Assembly: GCA_013339895.1 (NCBI GenBank)
Contig: JABACO010000003.1
Coordinates: 5,358,537-5,422,536 of the forward strand
Origin: Ephydatia muelleri
Taxonomy: Eukaryota; Porifera; Demospongiae; Spongillida; Spongillidae
DNA length: 64,000 bases
Reading direction: 5' to 3'
Below, piece after piece: positions 45,567-57,582 of the stretch (positions within the stretch are counted from its first letter, which is position 1; each line of letters starts with the position of its first letter). Position numbers and translations under genes: made by a program. A model generated the notes under the pieces. The model saw only the letters and a list, made by a program, of their open reading frames with translations, was not told the DNA's origin and searched no databases.

Positions 45567-46818
45567 GTAAATGTATGAATACTTAATAGCGTTCTAATAA
45601 TGCATTTAGCTAATAGTACATGCATTCAACTAGCTTGGATCAGCTGAGATCTGTTTTCATGCGATAGGTTAGCAGTAACTATCTCATTCCAAGTTCCAGC
45701 CTAGACATATACGTCTTTTCTAAAACTCTGCTTATGTTTTCTCTCTTATTATTTTGTTTCAAAACGTTGCAGAGTCCGTATCATCCGAGGGCGTGGTCCT
45801 GCTTTTGTTTATTTTATATTAATCCCCTAAGTGTATACGCCGATGTATACAACACATGCGCTACGTGATGGGACAATGCAGTTCATGATACTTTAACGTA
45901 ATACGCCACATTCCAACACTATGCTCACTAAGAAATAATTTTAAACAGTGAAGTTTCGAATGTCATTACACAATCATCTCAGAGACGTCACTAGCATATA
46001 CAGAAGGTGGTGGTGGTGGTGGTGGTGGTGGTGGTGGGGTGTGTGGTGGTGGTGGTGGTGGTGGTGGTGGTGGTGGGGTGTATGGTGGTGGTGGTGGTGG
46101 GTGGTGGAAATTATGCTGGTAAATTGAGTTAACTTGGATACTGCCGTAACGTGTTTCTGCAATTAAGAGCGTTCAAATGGACTAAACACTTGCAGAAATA
46201 GCTTTTGTACAGCTAAATGTAACTTCGTTATTGCAGCAGTAGAAATTTTTATGTACTTCTGTACGTTTTTCATACTACTGACCCGGGTTTATCTTCGAAG
46301 TACGAGAGAAAGGCCGATATGTAATTGAATATCATATGTTTTTCAATTTTATTTTGCATGTACAGCCATCTTAAGTGTTGAATGCCTGCCTCTTGTATGC
46401 ACTTTTCAGGGCGTCTACTCGCTTTTTTTTTAATATTCTTTCCTTTCTTCCCGTATGGCTGGTTTTGTTGCAAGCACCTGCTACCCATTTACATCGACCC
46501 CACCACCCCTATTTATTAGCTTCTAGTAGTATCACAGCACTGCTAAACCCCAATTTCGAGCACCTCTACACGTATGTGCTTTAAATGTCCTTTAGAGTGA
46601 AAAAGGTATACACTGTAGACGTGTTGTGTTTTACATGGATTGGTGGTTAAATGGTTAATGGTCTGCTCCTCCCACTTCCCCCCCCCCCCCCCCCCCCCCT
46701 ACATGTGCATCTATCGCGTACAACTATTAACGGCTCGCTTGTATTTGTATCTCACACATGACATACGAATACTTACAGTAGTCGTATATCATTTTATGTC
46801 TCTTTTCACCAACAGCCA
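45567..46818 (+). other. Putative 5' UTR intron with (GGT)n and a C run
   Basis: Contains GGT/GTGGT repeats at about 46006-46110 and a run of about 22 C at 46678-46699. It ends in CACCAACAG right before the coding start. No gene inside. Confidence 0.45.
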
Positions 46819-48573
46819 ATGGTTGTATCTCTGGTGTCTATCTTAATAATTCTTCGCCTGTTCGGATTGGGAAGAAGCGACAATTGTGTTGACTGTCCAA
46901 ACTATGGAACAATCTTGACGTGTGATCCACAGACGTGCGATAGGCAACTGCTGAATGGCTTCTGGGCGGGCAATGTCACTGATGGAGGCGAAATATTGGT
47001 CGGTTATTGTCCTCTCGGATATTGCCTGCATAACGAGTCAGGTCAATTCATTCAGATTCCGTATGGCGCGACCCAGACGATGGGCGACTTCTTATGCAAC
47101 GACACTCGAAGGATGGGAATCATCTGCGGCCAATGTCAGCCGGGAAACGCACCCGCCATAAATTCCGGTACAGCTGGATATGCAACTGACTGTGTCCCTT
47201 GCGACGGGCAAAGTTCAAAGATCAACTGGGTCTACTACCTTCTGGCAATTTACGTTCCACTCCTCGTGGTCTTCCTCGTTATCATTGTCTTCCACATCCG
47301 TCTCACCACCGGTCCAATGAATTCATTCATACTCTTTGCCCAAGTTATTTCATCCACTCTCGATATCAATCAACAAGGTGCGGCTCCACTTAACGTAGTG
47401 TACGGCAAAGGCACAACGGCCTTCGAGAAATCGTACCAAATCCCGTATAACCTATTCAATTTGAACTTGTTTGGAAACCTTTTCCCGCCATTTTGTTTGC
47501 ATGAAAATATGAGTTCGTCCGATGTACTAGTGTTACGATACGCCGAAGGTTTCTTTCCCGTGTTGATCATCGTAGCGATTCTCCTCCTGTTGCGCTGTCA
47601 GAGATGTTTGAAGGTGAGTGCCAGATTTCCTTCTTTCTGCGGACCACACCATTGGCAGTATCGCATTGGTACCTCATTGGTGCACGCGTTTGCTGCATTC
47701 GTTCTCTTATCTTATAACCGGCTGTGCCAAACGACTTCTTTCCTACTTTCACCCGTAGCTTTGTTCAATCGCTTCCTTAAATCAGAAGAAGAGAGAATAT
47801 TCCTTCAAGGTGATTATCGAGTATGGGATTCTTATTACGTCATTCATTACAAATTTCCTGCGTACTTGGTGACTGTTCTTCTCGTTGCTACGCCCATTGC
47901 ACTTTTTCACTATCCGGTGCAATGGATGGAGAGACTTGTATCGAAAGTGGGCTGTTTGAGGAACGTGTACCCGTCAGCAAGCATCGCTATACTGCTGGAT
48001 ACGTTTCAGGGTTGTTTCAAAGACAATCGACGCTATTTTGCGGGTCTGTACTTAGCATTGAGATTATTGCTGTTCTACGCATATCTGCTCCCATATTTTG
48101 TGTCGACTCTACTTGTGCAGCAAGTGATTATCATAGTGTACATCTTTCTACTCTCCGTCTTAAAACCGTACAAGGATAATCGCCTCAACATTCTCGATGT
48201 TGCCATTTTTACCAATATGGCCCTCATTAATATCCTTTCCTGGGATAGTATTGACATTGCGTTTCAAACCGACCTCGCATCATTGTCGGCGTGCATTATT
48301 ATAGAATCTATCTTGGTATTTTTACCAATGGTCTACTTCGTTGTCTTTCTGTTGTGGTACTGCACCAGACGCTATCACGAAGGAGTAATCGCAAAGATTA
48401 AGAAATGGAGTGACAAAGTGAGAAAGCGTCTACATAGCAGGGCTGGGGAAGAAAGTGACAAAGTGAGAAAGCGTCTACATAGCAGGGCTGGGGAAGAAGA
48501 AGGGTTTACGATGCGGCCCCCGTTATCTTCTTTCTCAGAGCGGTCGGACTTCTACACTGTGTTTGAATTATAA
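46819..48573 (+). CDS. Cys-rich multi-pass membrane protein, paralogue 1
   Basis: 584 residues, predicted to be a cell-surface protein. Residues 1-20 form a signal peptide ending near GLGRS. Residues 22-130 are a Cys-rich ectodomain with CVDCPNYG, CGQCQPGNAPA and CVPCDG pairs resembling EGF/laminin-type knots, with potential N-glycosylation at NVT, NES and NDT. From about residue 135 there are roughly eight hydrophobic segments (for example 137-160, 240-262, 345-366, 405-447, 490-520) separated by basic loops, then a basic tail. This layout matches a family of unnamed invertebrate multi-pass proteins; I know no function. The tail carries a 15-residue tandem duplication (48409-48498). The ATG just after CAACAG aligns with the paralogue's start. 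The second paralogue is 14 kb downstream in the same orientation. Confidence 0.88.
   Translation: MVVSLVSILIILRLFGLGRSDNCVDCPNYGTILTCDPQTCDRQLLNGFWAGNVTDGGEILVGYCPLGYCLHNESGQFIQIPYGATQTMGDFLCNDTRRMGIICGQCQPGNAPAINSGTAGYATDCVPCDGQSSKINWVYYLLAIYVPLLVVFLVIIVFHIRLTTGPMNSFILFAQVISSTLDINQQGAAPLNVVYGKGTTAFEKSYQIPYNLFNLNLFGNLFPPFCLHENMSSSDVLVLRYAEGFFPVLIIVAILLLLRCQRCLKVSARFPSFCGPHHWQYRIGTSLVHAFAAFVLLSYNRLCQTTSFLLSPVALFNRFLKSEEERIFLQGDYRVWDSYYVIHYKFPAYLVTVLLVATPIALFHYPVQWMERLVSKVGCLRNVYPSASIAILLDTFQGCFKDNRRYFAGLYLALRLLLFYAYLLPYFVSTLLVQQVIIIVYIFLLSVLKPYKDNRLNILDVAIFTNMALINILSWDSIDIAFQTDLASLSACIIIESILVFLPMVYFVVFLLWYCTRRYHEGVIAKIKKWSDKVRKRLHSRAGEESDKVRKRLHSRAGEEEGFTMRPPLSSFSERSDFYTVFEL
48409..48498 (+). 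repeat. 45-base tandem duplication in the C-terminal tail
   Basis: Two identical consecutive copies encode SDKVRKRLHSRAGEE. The second paralogue has only one diverged equivalent, so the duplication is recent. Confidence 0.97.
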
Positions 48574-51035
48574 TACTCAGTGCCGCTGGAGAGAGAAACG
48601 TCATATTAGTGAACGTATGCACATCACATTGTACATTTTACTGTTACAGTATACTATAACATAGTGATTATAGCACAAAATAGCATGCAGAGTTGTGTAC
48701 TGCCATGTAATATAAATTTACATACCATGCAGGTTCTTTATACGATACATTCAGAAACAACTGCACGGTCTCTAATATCGTGACCTTAACTTTATGCGTT
48801 ATACATCGCTCTGCTTGCGTGGACTGTTTCACCTATATCACGTGCTTTTTGTGTTGTGGTGTTGGGCTGATGCTACAAATTTCGTGCATGAAATATCCTA
48901 TCCAGGGCGGTACATAACGTATTAGGATCTGGGGGGAGGGGGGGGGGGGGGGTGTCAGATATAGAAAAATAAATATATCCTATTGTGAAGCGTGACTGGG
49001 AGGTCATGGTTTCCTCTTTCGCACAGCTAGGATTATGGAGAAGCGATGTCAGCTCCTTTATCGATGTTAGGGCAGAACCCCAGATGGTTTGTAGTGTTCA
49101 GTTGTTTCCAATGTAAAATACATAATGAAATAAACTACAGTATTGATAGATATAGCAAAATGAAAATTATTCTGACAACAAGTTGAACAGTAAAACCTTT
49201 AATTGTATGGTTTGGTTCCAAGATGCATGTGAACTGATGAAGCGATTTGCTATGCACCAGAACATATTTGTACCAACAAAAAACAAACAAACGAATAAAT
49301 ACAGATATTCCGAAACTTATTTTGTGCTGGCATATTCTGATGCAAAATGAAGGAAATCAACCAATTATGTACTTGGACGAGAAAAGCGGATGGCAGATGA
49401 CCTACCTAGTGAGGTAAAGTTAAAATTAGTCCCATCATCAGAGAACACTGGCGTGGGCAGCAGCAGTATAATGATTCATCAACTGTCACTACTGACTCCA
49501 GTCAAGATTATTTTTGAGTGGCAGGTTCCAGAATGAAGGAAGACCTTGAGTCAACTTGGGCTATACTCAATCCCCCTATCACAGCAACATTATCTTGTCC
49601 ACTTGATCTCTTCCATCATCCACAATGTAGAGCAGAGAATGCTCCAAAGAAACATCCCTACCAACAACACAGTGAGACAATTGTGAGGATTTTGTGGACT
49701 ATGGGAAAGGTTATGGACTGCACCTACTAAATGCTGGCACAAATAGGGCAGCTAAATTAGCATCGAATCTCCATTACTTAAATGCTGCAGTGGTGTTTTC
49801 CACATAGCTAGCTGGATCATAAGCATTAGCTGTTTTGTTCAGATCTCAGAGCCCCACTTGCTTCGTTAGAAGAATCAACATTGTTATTATGAAAAGAAGA
49901 CTCAACATGACATAAACTGACACACTGAAGCTCACAGCATTTTTCAGGATTAAATGTGTTTCCCGTCACATTCAAAGGTTTATTTGCCTTTACATCATGC
50001 TCATTATTGAAGTCTAGCTAGCTACAAAGCTAAACTTATAATTATCCATACACATGCACCCACTTTTCTCCTTTTTCTGAAAGCAATCGGTGAACTGGTG
50101 CTGCTCTTTGGGATTCAGATTAATTCATCATTGCAGATAATGCACTTGACGTTGTGCTCCATGTACACTCAACATTCAACTGTACATTCAACAGTCTGAC
50201 AGCAGTCTCTCACTTCTGGGATGACAAGCTCCATGAAAGGAACTAATAAGGGTTACCTGGTCCGCTTGCACTTTAATCTAACCATGACTCCAATAAAGAT
50301 GAACATCAGAGTGCATACAGTGGTGCAGTGCACATTGAAAATAAAAAGATATGCAAATACAGAGTGGTGTGGATCAACTCACACCACAACCTCACAATCA
50401 ATGATGAGATAAATCTGCTCAGGATTGTTAATGTCTCCACAACAAAGAAGGTAGGGCTCATTGTGCTTGTTTTGTTGTTTCTCCTTTTTAACATCACTTG
50501 ATGCCAGCAGGGGGAATAAATCAGAACATCATTTGATGAATTGTGAAAAAAAAGAAACAACAAATTAAGAATCTATTCAAAACATACGTCAAATTGTACA
50601 CTTCCTGTGATACCTAAATGGTGTATATGACCTCATAATAAGATTTTTATATCACCAGATTCAAGCCAACTGGAGCAGATTTAAGGACCTTTCCATGATA
50701 TGGAACTCCTCTAGGATTGCGAAGCATATATGGCAGCAGGACAAGAGCAATTACTGGGAGTAGTGCACCTGATTCTGAAATTTCTGAATGACCTGTGTCT
50801 GTGCTATGATTTATCATTCTATTATCTTAATTTGCAACAATACCTATAACTGACGTGAATTTATTAATGTATATTTCAGAGATGACCTACAGAGACTGGC
50901 AGCTGATGGAGGTGGACCTGCAGAAGATGTTTCCAAATCATATTACACCATAACTGCCACCATGTTTGTTTGATATAATGTTATTCTGCGTTAGTACAAA
51001 CCTCTTTGGGATGGAGATCACATGCAGAGTATGTG

Positions 51036-51125
<90 letters not shown>

Positions 51126-51525
51126 GTAGTTGGGTGGGCTGCCCTCGTTGGCGGTAGGGGAAAACATAGATCTAATCCTATGTCCTCCTAATAGGCCACC
51201 ACAAACCATGCACAATAGGCTGTGTTCCAGTTGTTGCATCGATTATGTAAGCAAGGAGGCTCCTTTTGCTTGTATGACTATCTCCATGGGCATGATGTGG
51301 TCATATGACCATCCTCATGGGCACAAGAGTATGATAGGATTATCTAACAAGAATATCTTGGCTGTATGTGTGCATGTGTCTATGTATGTTTGTATCTAAT
51401 CGGGGGCCAGGAGGTGGAAAGAGGAGATGAGCATAGCCTTAGTGGAGGAGTAGCTCTCAGGGGCAATGTGCATGTGGTAAAGAAGGCTTCACAGGGTAAG
51501 GCAACACATACTTTTACACCCACTA
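48574..51525. other. No gene recognised; G-rich run and long (GT)n
   Basis: A G-rich run lies at 48931-48952 and a pure (GT)n at 51039-51122. Short open frames between 49500 and 50950 have a faint exon-like texture but no identifiable domain. Confidence 0.4.
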
Positions 51526-53809
51526 AGGGTAATTTTCCATTTAAGAACCGATGTCCTAATAAGAACCGGAAGGGGGGGGTAGGGGGTCTGTGCGTACCGC
51601 GTAAGGGTGACGAGTTTTTTCAAAAGCGAAACAAACCAAAACCATGTAGCTTTGTGATTTTCCTTCTTGCTCTTGTTCAGCTTCTAGTACAAGCGGGGGG
51701 AGGGGCGGGAAAGTATTTGGACGATAACAACAACCGAAAGCAGCCTTGTTGGCTCGGTTCCTCCGCTCTTGTGTTTATCCTCCACTCGGAGCTAAACACG
51801 GCCATGACTTGTTTCTTTTTGACGCTCAGGTGTAATATTAAAATAGACTTTAGCTTTATTGCTATAGTATACTACTCTTACTAGTAATTTGTAAACCCGC
51901 AATTATGGCGGCTCTGCGGTACTACTCCAATCTTGAAGATGCTAAAACTGCCTACCCGTTCAGTGAGTTTCAGCGACGCTTGTGTCAGGACAAGGGTGTT
52001 AAGGTTGGTGTTAAGAAGGAGCATTATGACACTTTTATCGAGGCCCTTCAGGGTCGTCGCTTTCAACAAGTTATTTCTCGGTCGAAAGTGAAACATCTCT
52101 TAGAGTTCCCATCCCTGATCAAAGCTCATGACATCCATGATAAAGCACAGGATATGGCTACGATTGATGATCTTACAGGAGGAAGCAGCAACTAGGGCTA
52201 TGATTGAGAAAGATCAAGAACAGCCACAGTCGTCCAGGGGTGGGAGACCTCCTAAGAATGCTAAGGGTGGAGGGAGGAAGCCCCTGGCCCAGCTTATTGG
52301 CCAAGCCTCTAATACCTTACATGTTCAGCAATCTACTGTCAGATCTACTGGTAAGGAGAACAAGACCAAGAGAGCCATAAAGAAGAAAAAGAAGGGGGTG
52401 AAGGTCAGGAGCCAAAAGCTGCAGTGTACTAACTATTCACAAGGTGAAGCCCATGTTCGATTGACCGAAGCTGTCAAATGTGCTGAAGAATTGAAGACAC
52501 TGAGGGTGAATGGGGAGGAGTATGGCCATCTCAGAAATGCATTGCCATGAAGTATAAGGTGGCTAGGTCTGTGCTTGCCAAGACACTACTGGGGAAGAGG
52601 GATCTGGATACTCATCAGGGCCGCCAATGTGTTCTAGGGAAGGATGTTGAGCATAAAATTGTGCAATATGCAACCGACATGGATGACCACGGCTTTGGCC
52701 TCAATATGAAGAACATGATGTGGTTAACCCAGCGGGTGGCTGCTGCCTATGGAATGCAGGGCTTCAAGGCCACATACAGATGGCTGGCTGGCCTTTTCCG
52801 CCGTTATCCAGAGCTTGCCAAAAGGAGGTCTCAAGCCTTCCAGCGGCTAAGGGCTGGAGGGATGAATGCTACCCAGATCAGTGAGTATTTTACCATACTT
52901 CAGAAGGTAATTGATGAATGCTTGACTGCAGATGACCTAATGGAGATGGATCCAAACCTCATTGCCAACCTGGATGAGACCAACATCACACAGGACATTC
53001 ATGGTGGTTTGATCATATCTAAAAGAGGGAAACGAGATGTCAAAAAAGTGAGGAATAAGGGATCTGGAAAGAGTCGGTGTACATCAGTCAATGTGATCAG
53101 TGCTGGTGATTACATCTATGACAGCTTCCAGCATTATTACAAAGAGTATCTTGAGTCAGTTCATTAAAGCCCAAAAGTTAAATAAGCAAGAGTGGAAGTC
53201 ATATGTCACTAGGAAGCAATTAGACTCAAAGCTCGGGATTAGTTCGAAGGGAGTGACCTCAGTATGCTTGTTACCTTCCTAAAGGATATCCTAGAGGAGC
53301 AGCCAGGGCGCCAATGGCTTGCCAAGACTGTTACTACCCCTACCCCTTTGGAGACTGTGGAGGCTCCTATATAGATGTCACTCAAAACATTGTCCCCCTC
53401 TCTTACTCACATCACACCAATATTTTGAGCTTGCACCTTTTACAACCTGTGTGCTTGCATGTGTGCATTCACATCCGCATCAGCAGTTACATGTAGGTAT
53501 TGATCATTGATTGAGCTAGTGGTTGAAGCAAACATTTAATCCAGCTGTAATAAGTCTAACTTTACAGTAAGCTCATCAGTGATGCTATCTAGACCATTGG
53601 TTTTTATTAGGTCACACACTCCCAACCCCCCCTATACCATAAGGGGTCCAAAACAGGCCAATGATACCAGATGGAGACAAACAAATAGTTTATCCATGTT
53701 CTTTGATGAATTTGGAAATGGGTTTTAAAGAAATAAAAACAAAATTCGGTGTGTAAAGAGAGCCGTGATTTCTGAAAGTAAACGTGGTTCTTAAACGGAT
53801 TTTTACCCT
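51526..53809 (+). mobile_element. pogo-like DNA transposon with TIRs and TA flanks
   Basis: The left end AGGGTAATTTTCCATTTAAG is mirrored at the right end (complement AGGGTAAAAATCCGTTTAAG), giving TIRs of about 25 bases. TA lies immediately outside both ends (51524-51525 and 53810-53811), the target duplication of the Tc1/mariner/pogo superfamily. A decayed transposase lies inside in plus orientation. Length is about 2.28 kb. Confidence 0.82.
51905..53340 (+). pseudogene. pogo/Tigger-like (DDE_1) transposase, frameshifted
   Basis: ATG 51905 begins a frame to about 52195; the reading shifts to a Lys-rich linker (to 52550) and returns to the original frame for 52547-53167. The last piece has a CENP-B-type region (FKATYRWLAGLFRRYPELA and RSQAFQRLRAGGMNATQIS) and the start of a DDE_1 core, NLDETNITQD, then KRGKRDVKKVRNKGSGKSR. 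Most of the core after the first catalytic Asp is absent. Short pieces to 53340 (LNKQEWKSYV, LEEQPGRQWLAKT) look like a C-terminal remnant. It is inactive. Confidence 0.75.
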
Positions 53810-53934
53810 TACCTTGACAGTCTTGAAATATTCTCGAATTGTGCGTTACTATTTCAAATCGCGCTAGAAAAATATGGTACAATTTCAAGTGCGCTTGGCC
53901 TATATCATTTTTTACACAGAGTACGGTCTAGAGA

Positions 53935-53978
53935 GTCGTAACAATGTTTCCGCAGGTGACCCGGCGGAAGGATCAATA
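53935..53978 (+). pseudogene. Relic of the 3' end of 18S rRNA (44 bases)
   Basis: GTCGTAACAATGTTTCCGCA followed by GGTGACCCGGCGGAAGGATC matches the universally conserved 3' end of eukaryotic small-subunit rRNA, with about four or five substitutions. The match stops where mature 18S ends. No other rRNA sequence is nearby. TACGGT just before and ACCGTA just after form a short inverted pair. The match is too long to be chance. Confidence 0.85.
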
Positions 53979-54212
53979 CCGTACCATTTTTTTCCCCCAC
54001 TGGATCCACTGAATCAATCCAAATTGGTTCCTGTTGCCATTGATCTCATTGAATCATACATGTATGCACTGTTGGGTTAATGCAAATCAAACTCAATCCT
54101 CAGGATGGAGACATTCAATTGTACATTCTAAATTATTCTTGGAAAGATCTTTTATTTATCATTTCGGGTTGACCTGGACTGCTTAAGACCTACAAGCAAA
54201 GAAACTTTTAAA

Positions 54213-55620
54213 ATGCTTACACTACATGCAGGTGGGATTTGCACACTGCTGGCTTTTTGGATGCAGTACGGATCGAGAGCAAATGTCTATGTCGTCAAAA
54301 TTGTTTTTAATACACTGGACAAGCGAGAACAGAAACAACTGGCTTCACTGACGTCAGCATCTTGCGTAGCTGCATTAGTTGATTTAGCATGTGAGTCAGG
54401 GACAGCTAAAACCGAAGCGACACAGACATATGCTTCTGGGTATTTGTGCAAGAAGTGCTTTAACTCCATCGCCAAATATTCTGGCTAGAAGGAAGAGCTG
54501 TTGTCCAAGCTTTCCAAGGTTCACTGCAGTAGCAGCACTAGCAGCAGCAGTGGTGCAGGCATGTCTGAAATTAGTCAAGGCACGAAACGTAAAGCTGATG
54601 CTGCTCTACAAGGAGTGAATGCAGTTAAGGTATAAATTTTGCTATTGTCAGATGAGTCATTCAGTATATTGATGTGTGTCTGATATCAAATAGGTTGTTG
54701 TGACGTATGATGGTTGTGAGAAAAGGTACGTCTTGTCACCGAAAAGGGAGTGGATTGGAAGTCATTAGGTCGCAACTTTAAGCGAGCGTTTGCACAGCAT
54801 TCGTTAGAATCCGAGGTGATGGGAAAGCATCTGTTGGCTAGAATTCATAAGATGATCCGTGTAGAGATGAAAAACGTTCTCAAAGAGAGTACAGTCACAG
54901 TTACAGATTCTGACAGAGATGTCTTTACAACACGTACTTGGGAAAGTCATTAACCTGAGTTACAGCGTATAGTACCAGTTCTGCTAGGCATCTTAGATGC
55001 TTGCATCCCAAATACAGTTCAAGGAGACAGTGCACCATAACTGGCGTTATAGCTATTCTTGTCAAATCCCATGGCAGGAGTACTCTTGCTCATTTATTCT
55101 CATCGTTGGTACTTTATTAAGGACATGCAGCAAGACAGGTATTTGTATGATTATGCAAAATGATTGTGTATTGCAATTAATATCATATAGGTGTACTCAA
55201 GGCTGCAGAAGCTTGGCCTATGCCTATCCATCACTAGTACTCTTAAACTACTTGACGTTCTAGGTACCAACCACGACCATATTGTTATGGATTGGGTTAA
55301 AGAACTAAGCAAGCTTACAACAACCAGTCATGTGAGAACAATTTCTTTAAGAAAGGTATTATATATATTTATTTCACAGGGCTTCATAACAGGCTTACTA
55401 ACAGCTCAGAAGTTAAATGATTCTGTTTCAAGCACATATTCATCTTTTGGTGTAGATTCACTAGCAGAAAATCTTCATGCATCCACTCCTCCATCATCTC
55501 CATCATTGAGTTAATACAGCTTTGTGGGAACCATTTCCCCTATCACTCCAGAAGTGTCTTGTGTTTCCAGTGATGAGAGTGATGACATCCCATCTGAACC
55601 CAATGAGTGTCCCTCTCGAA
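54213..55620 (+). pseudogene. Decayed multi-exon gene resembling the N-terminal half of DUF6589-type proteins
   Basis: Open pieces in order: an N-terminal piece with YASGYLCKKCFNSI (CxxC) up to a TAG at 54486, then KEELLSKLSKV to 54628; a possible intron; VVVTYDGCEKR; GVDWKSLGRNFKRAF to about 54950; ELQRIVPVLLGILDACIPN; and, after a possible acceptor near 55191, VYSRLQKLGLCLSITSTLKL with LGTNHDHIVMDWVKEL. The order and the last motif recall large proteins in sponge, cnidarian and lancelet genomes that carry DUF6589. I rely on memory for this. Stops and frameshifts break it, and the foldback element at 55625 cuts off any downstream part. Confidence 0.5.
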
Positions 55621-55624
55621 TTTA

Positions 55625-57328
55625 GGGTGTGTAACCTCCCCTGCATAATGAAAATCGATTTTTCTGATACTTTTATAACACTAATCGATATTTCTTTTAT
55701 TTTGATTGGATCTGAAAATCGATTTTTCCAAATAGTTTCAAAGACAAAATCGATTTTTCCGAATAGGTTTTGCCAAATTTAAATTTAAATTCCTGCCGAA
55801 TACCCAGGTTATTCAGGTTATGGTCCTTGTGGAGTGCACACTGAGAAGATAATTTATGTCTGCACAGAAATCCACCTGGTCTCGCACCCAAACTAGAGCT
55901 ATGCATGTCAGTTGAAAACACAGAGACACAAAGGTCTACAGTAGCATGCGTTTGCCAAATAGAGTTTAATAAATTGTATTGTCTTTACCATGCACTTGTA
56001 CATATCAATAGTAATGTAAACCTAACCATCCAACACTAACCCCACTGAGACCAGACATCACCATTAAAAGCTCACTTACAATCACGTACTCCACTTACAA
56101 TCATCTAACAACACTCCATTCACGTTTTCGATAAATGCATATGAAATTTCCCATTAGTACGATTGCGTAATGCTCTCTAATTCCTACACATACTCAAACA
56201 GAGCGCGCATGCTTACTTGAAGTGGGTGAGAAGTCTGTCATTCTATTTCACTCGCTAGCGCAATACTCAGATGTGTTCACTTCGTACCACTGTACAAAAC
56301 AATGCAATACTAGTACTGGTACATAAATTTATTGCTACTACATATATAAACACAACTCGTGGCATATACTAATGTATATGAGTATTATTATATAATAGAG
56401 TTATATATATAAAATACGTCACTGTTATTTTACTATTTATACATACATGCAATGTAGGGAAGCAATTTATAATTTGATGGGTATTGAGTAAATAGATAGT
56501 AATATAGTACAAAATATTTAATGTGCATCAATTGGGGATACAGCGTGTACAAGCTCAATGCTTTTATCGTCGTCTTCAAGTAAGTAACTAAGTTCATTAA
56601 TATATGCCATGAGTTGTGGTTATATGTAGTAGCAATAAATTTATGTACCAGTACTATAGTATTGCATTGTTTTATTGTACAGTGAACATATCTGAGTATT
56701 GCGCTAGCGAGTGAAATAGAATGACAGACTTCTCACCCACTTCAAGTAAGTATGCGCGCTTAGTTTGAGTATGTGTAGGAATTAGAGAGCATTACGCGAT
56801 CGTATTGATGGGAAATTTCATATGCATTTAGCGAGAACGTGCATGAATGGAGTGTTGTTGGATGATTGTAAGTGGAGTACGTGATTGTAGGTGATGTGGG
56901 GTGAGCTTTTATTGGTGATGCCTTGTCTCAGTGATTAGTGTTGGATGGTTACATGTAGGTTTACATTACTATTGATATGTACACGTGCATGGTAAAGACA
57001 TACAATTTATTAAACTCTATTTGACAAACACATGCTACTGTAGATCTTTGTGTCTCTGTTTTTTCAACTGACATGCATAGCTCTAGTTTGGGTGCGAGAC
57101 CAGGTGGATTTCTGTGCAGACATAAATTATCTTCTCAGTGTGCACTCCACAAGCACCATAACCTAAATAACCTAGGAAATTTGGCAAAACCTATTCGGAA
57201 AAATCGATTTTGTTTTTTAAACTATTTGGAAAAATCGATTTTCAGATCCAAAAAAAACCTGAATCAATTAGTGTTATAAAAGTATTCGAAAAAATCGATT
57301 TTCATTATGCAGGGGAGGTTACATACCC
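55625..57328. mobile_element. 1.7-kb foldback element with inverted arms of about 740 bases
   Basis: The left arm (55625-56372) and right arm (56597-57328) are inverted copies with perhaps 90 percent identity by eye, around a loop of about 225 bases. The ends read GGGTGTGTAACCTCCCCTGC and its near complement, with TA outside both (55623-55624 and 57329-57330). AAAATCGATTTTT words recur in each arm. No transposase was seen. It separates the DUF6589-like and RecQ-like remnants. Confidence 0.9.
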
Positions 57329-57361
57329 TAAGCAGGAGTCACAAACATGCACAGGTTGGAT

Positions 57362-57582
57362 AAAGGAGCAGTTAAAGGAGCAAAGGGCCTTTATTGTATA
57401 AATAAATATTGTGTGTAAAGGAGCAAAGGACCTTTGTGTGGTATAAGTAGAAATTGTGCGTAAAGGAGCAAAGGACCTTTGTGGTATAAGTAGAAATTGT
57501 GCGTAAAGGAGCAAAGGACCTTTGTGTTATAAGTAGAAATTGTGTATAAAGGAGCAAAGGACCTTTGTGGTATAGATGGGAG
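57362..57582. repeat. 43-base tandem repeat, five units
   Basis: Units begin TAAAGGAGCAAAGGACCTTT, each containing the palindrome CAAAGGACCTTTG. They abut and replace the C-terminal end of the RecQ-like remnant. Confidence 0.93.
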
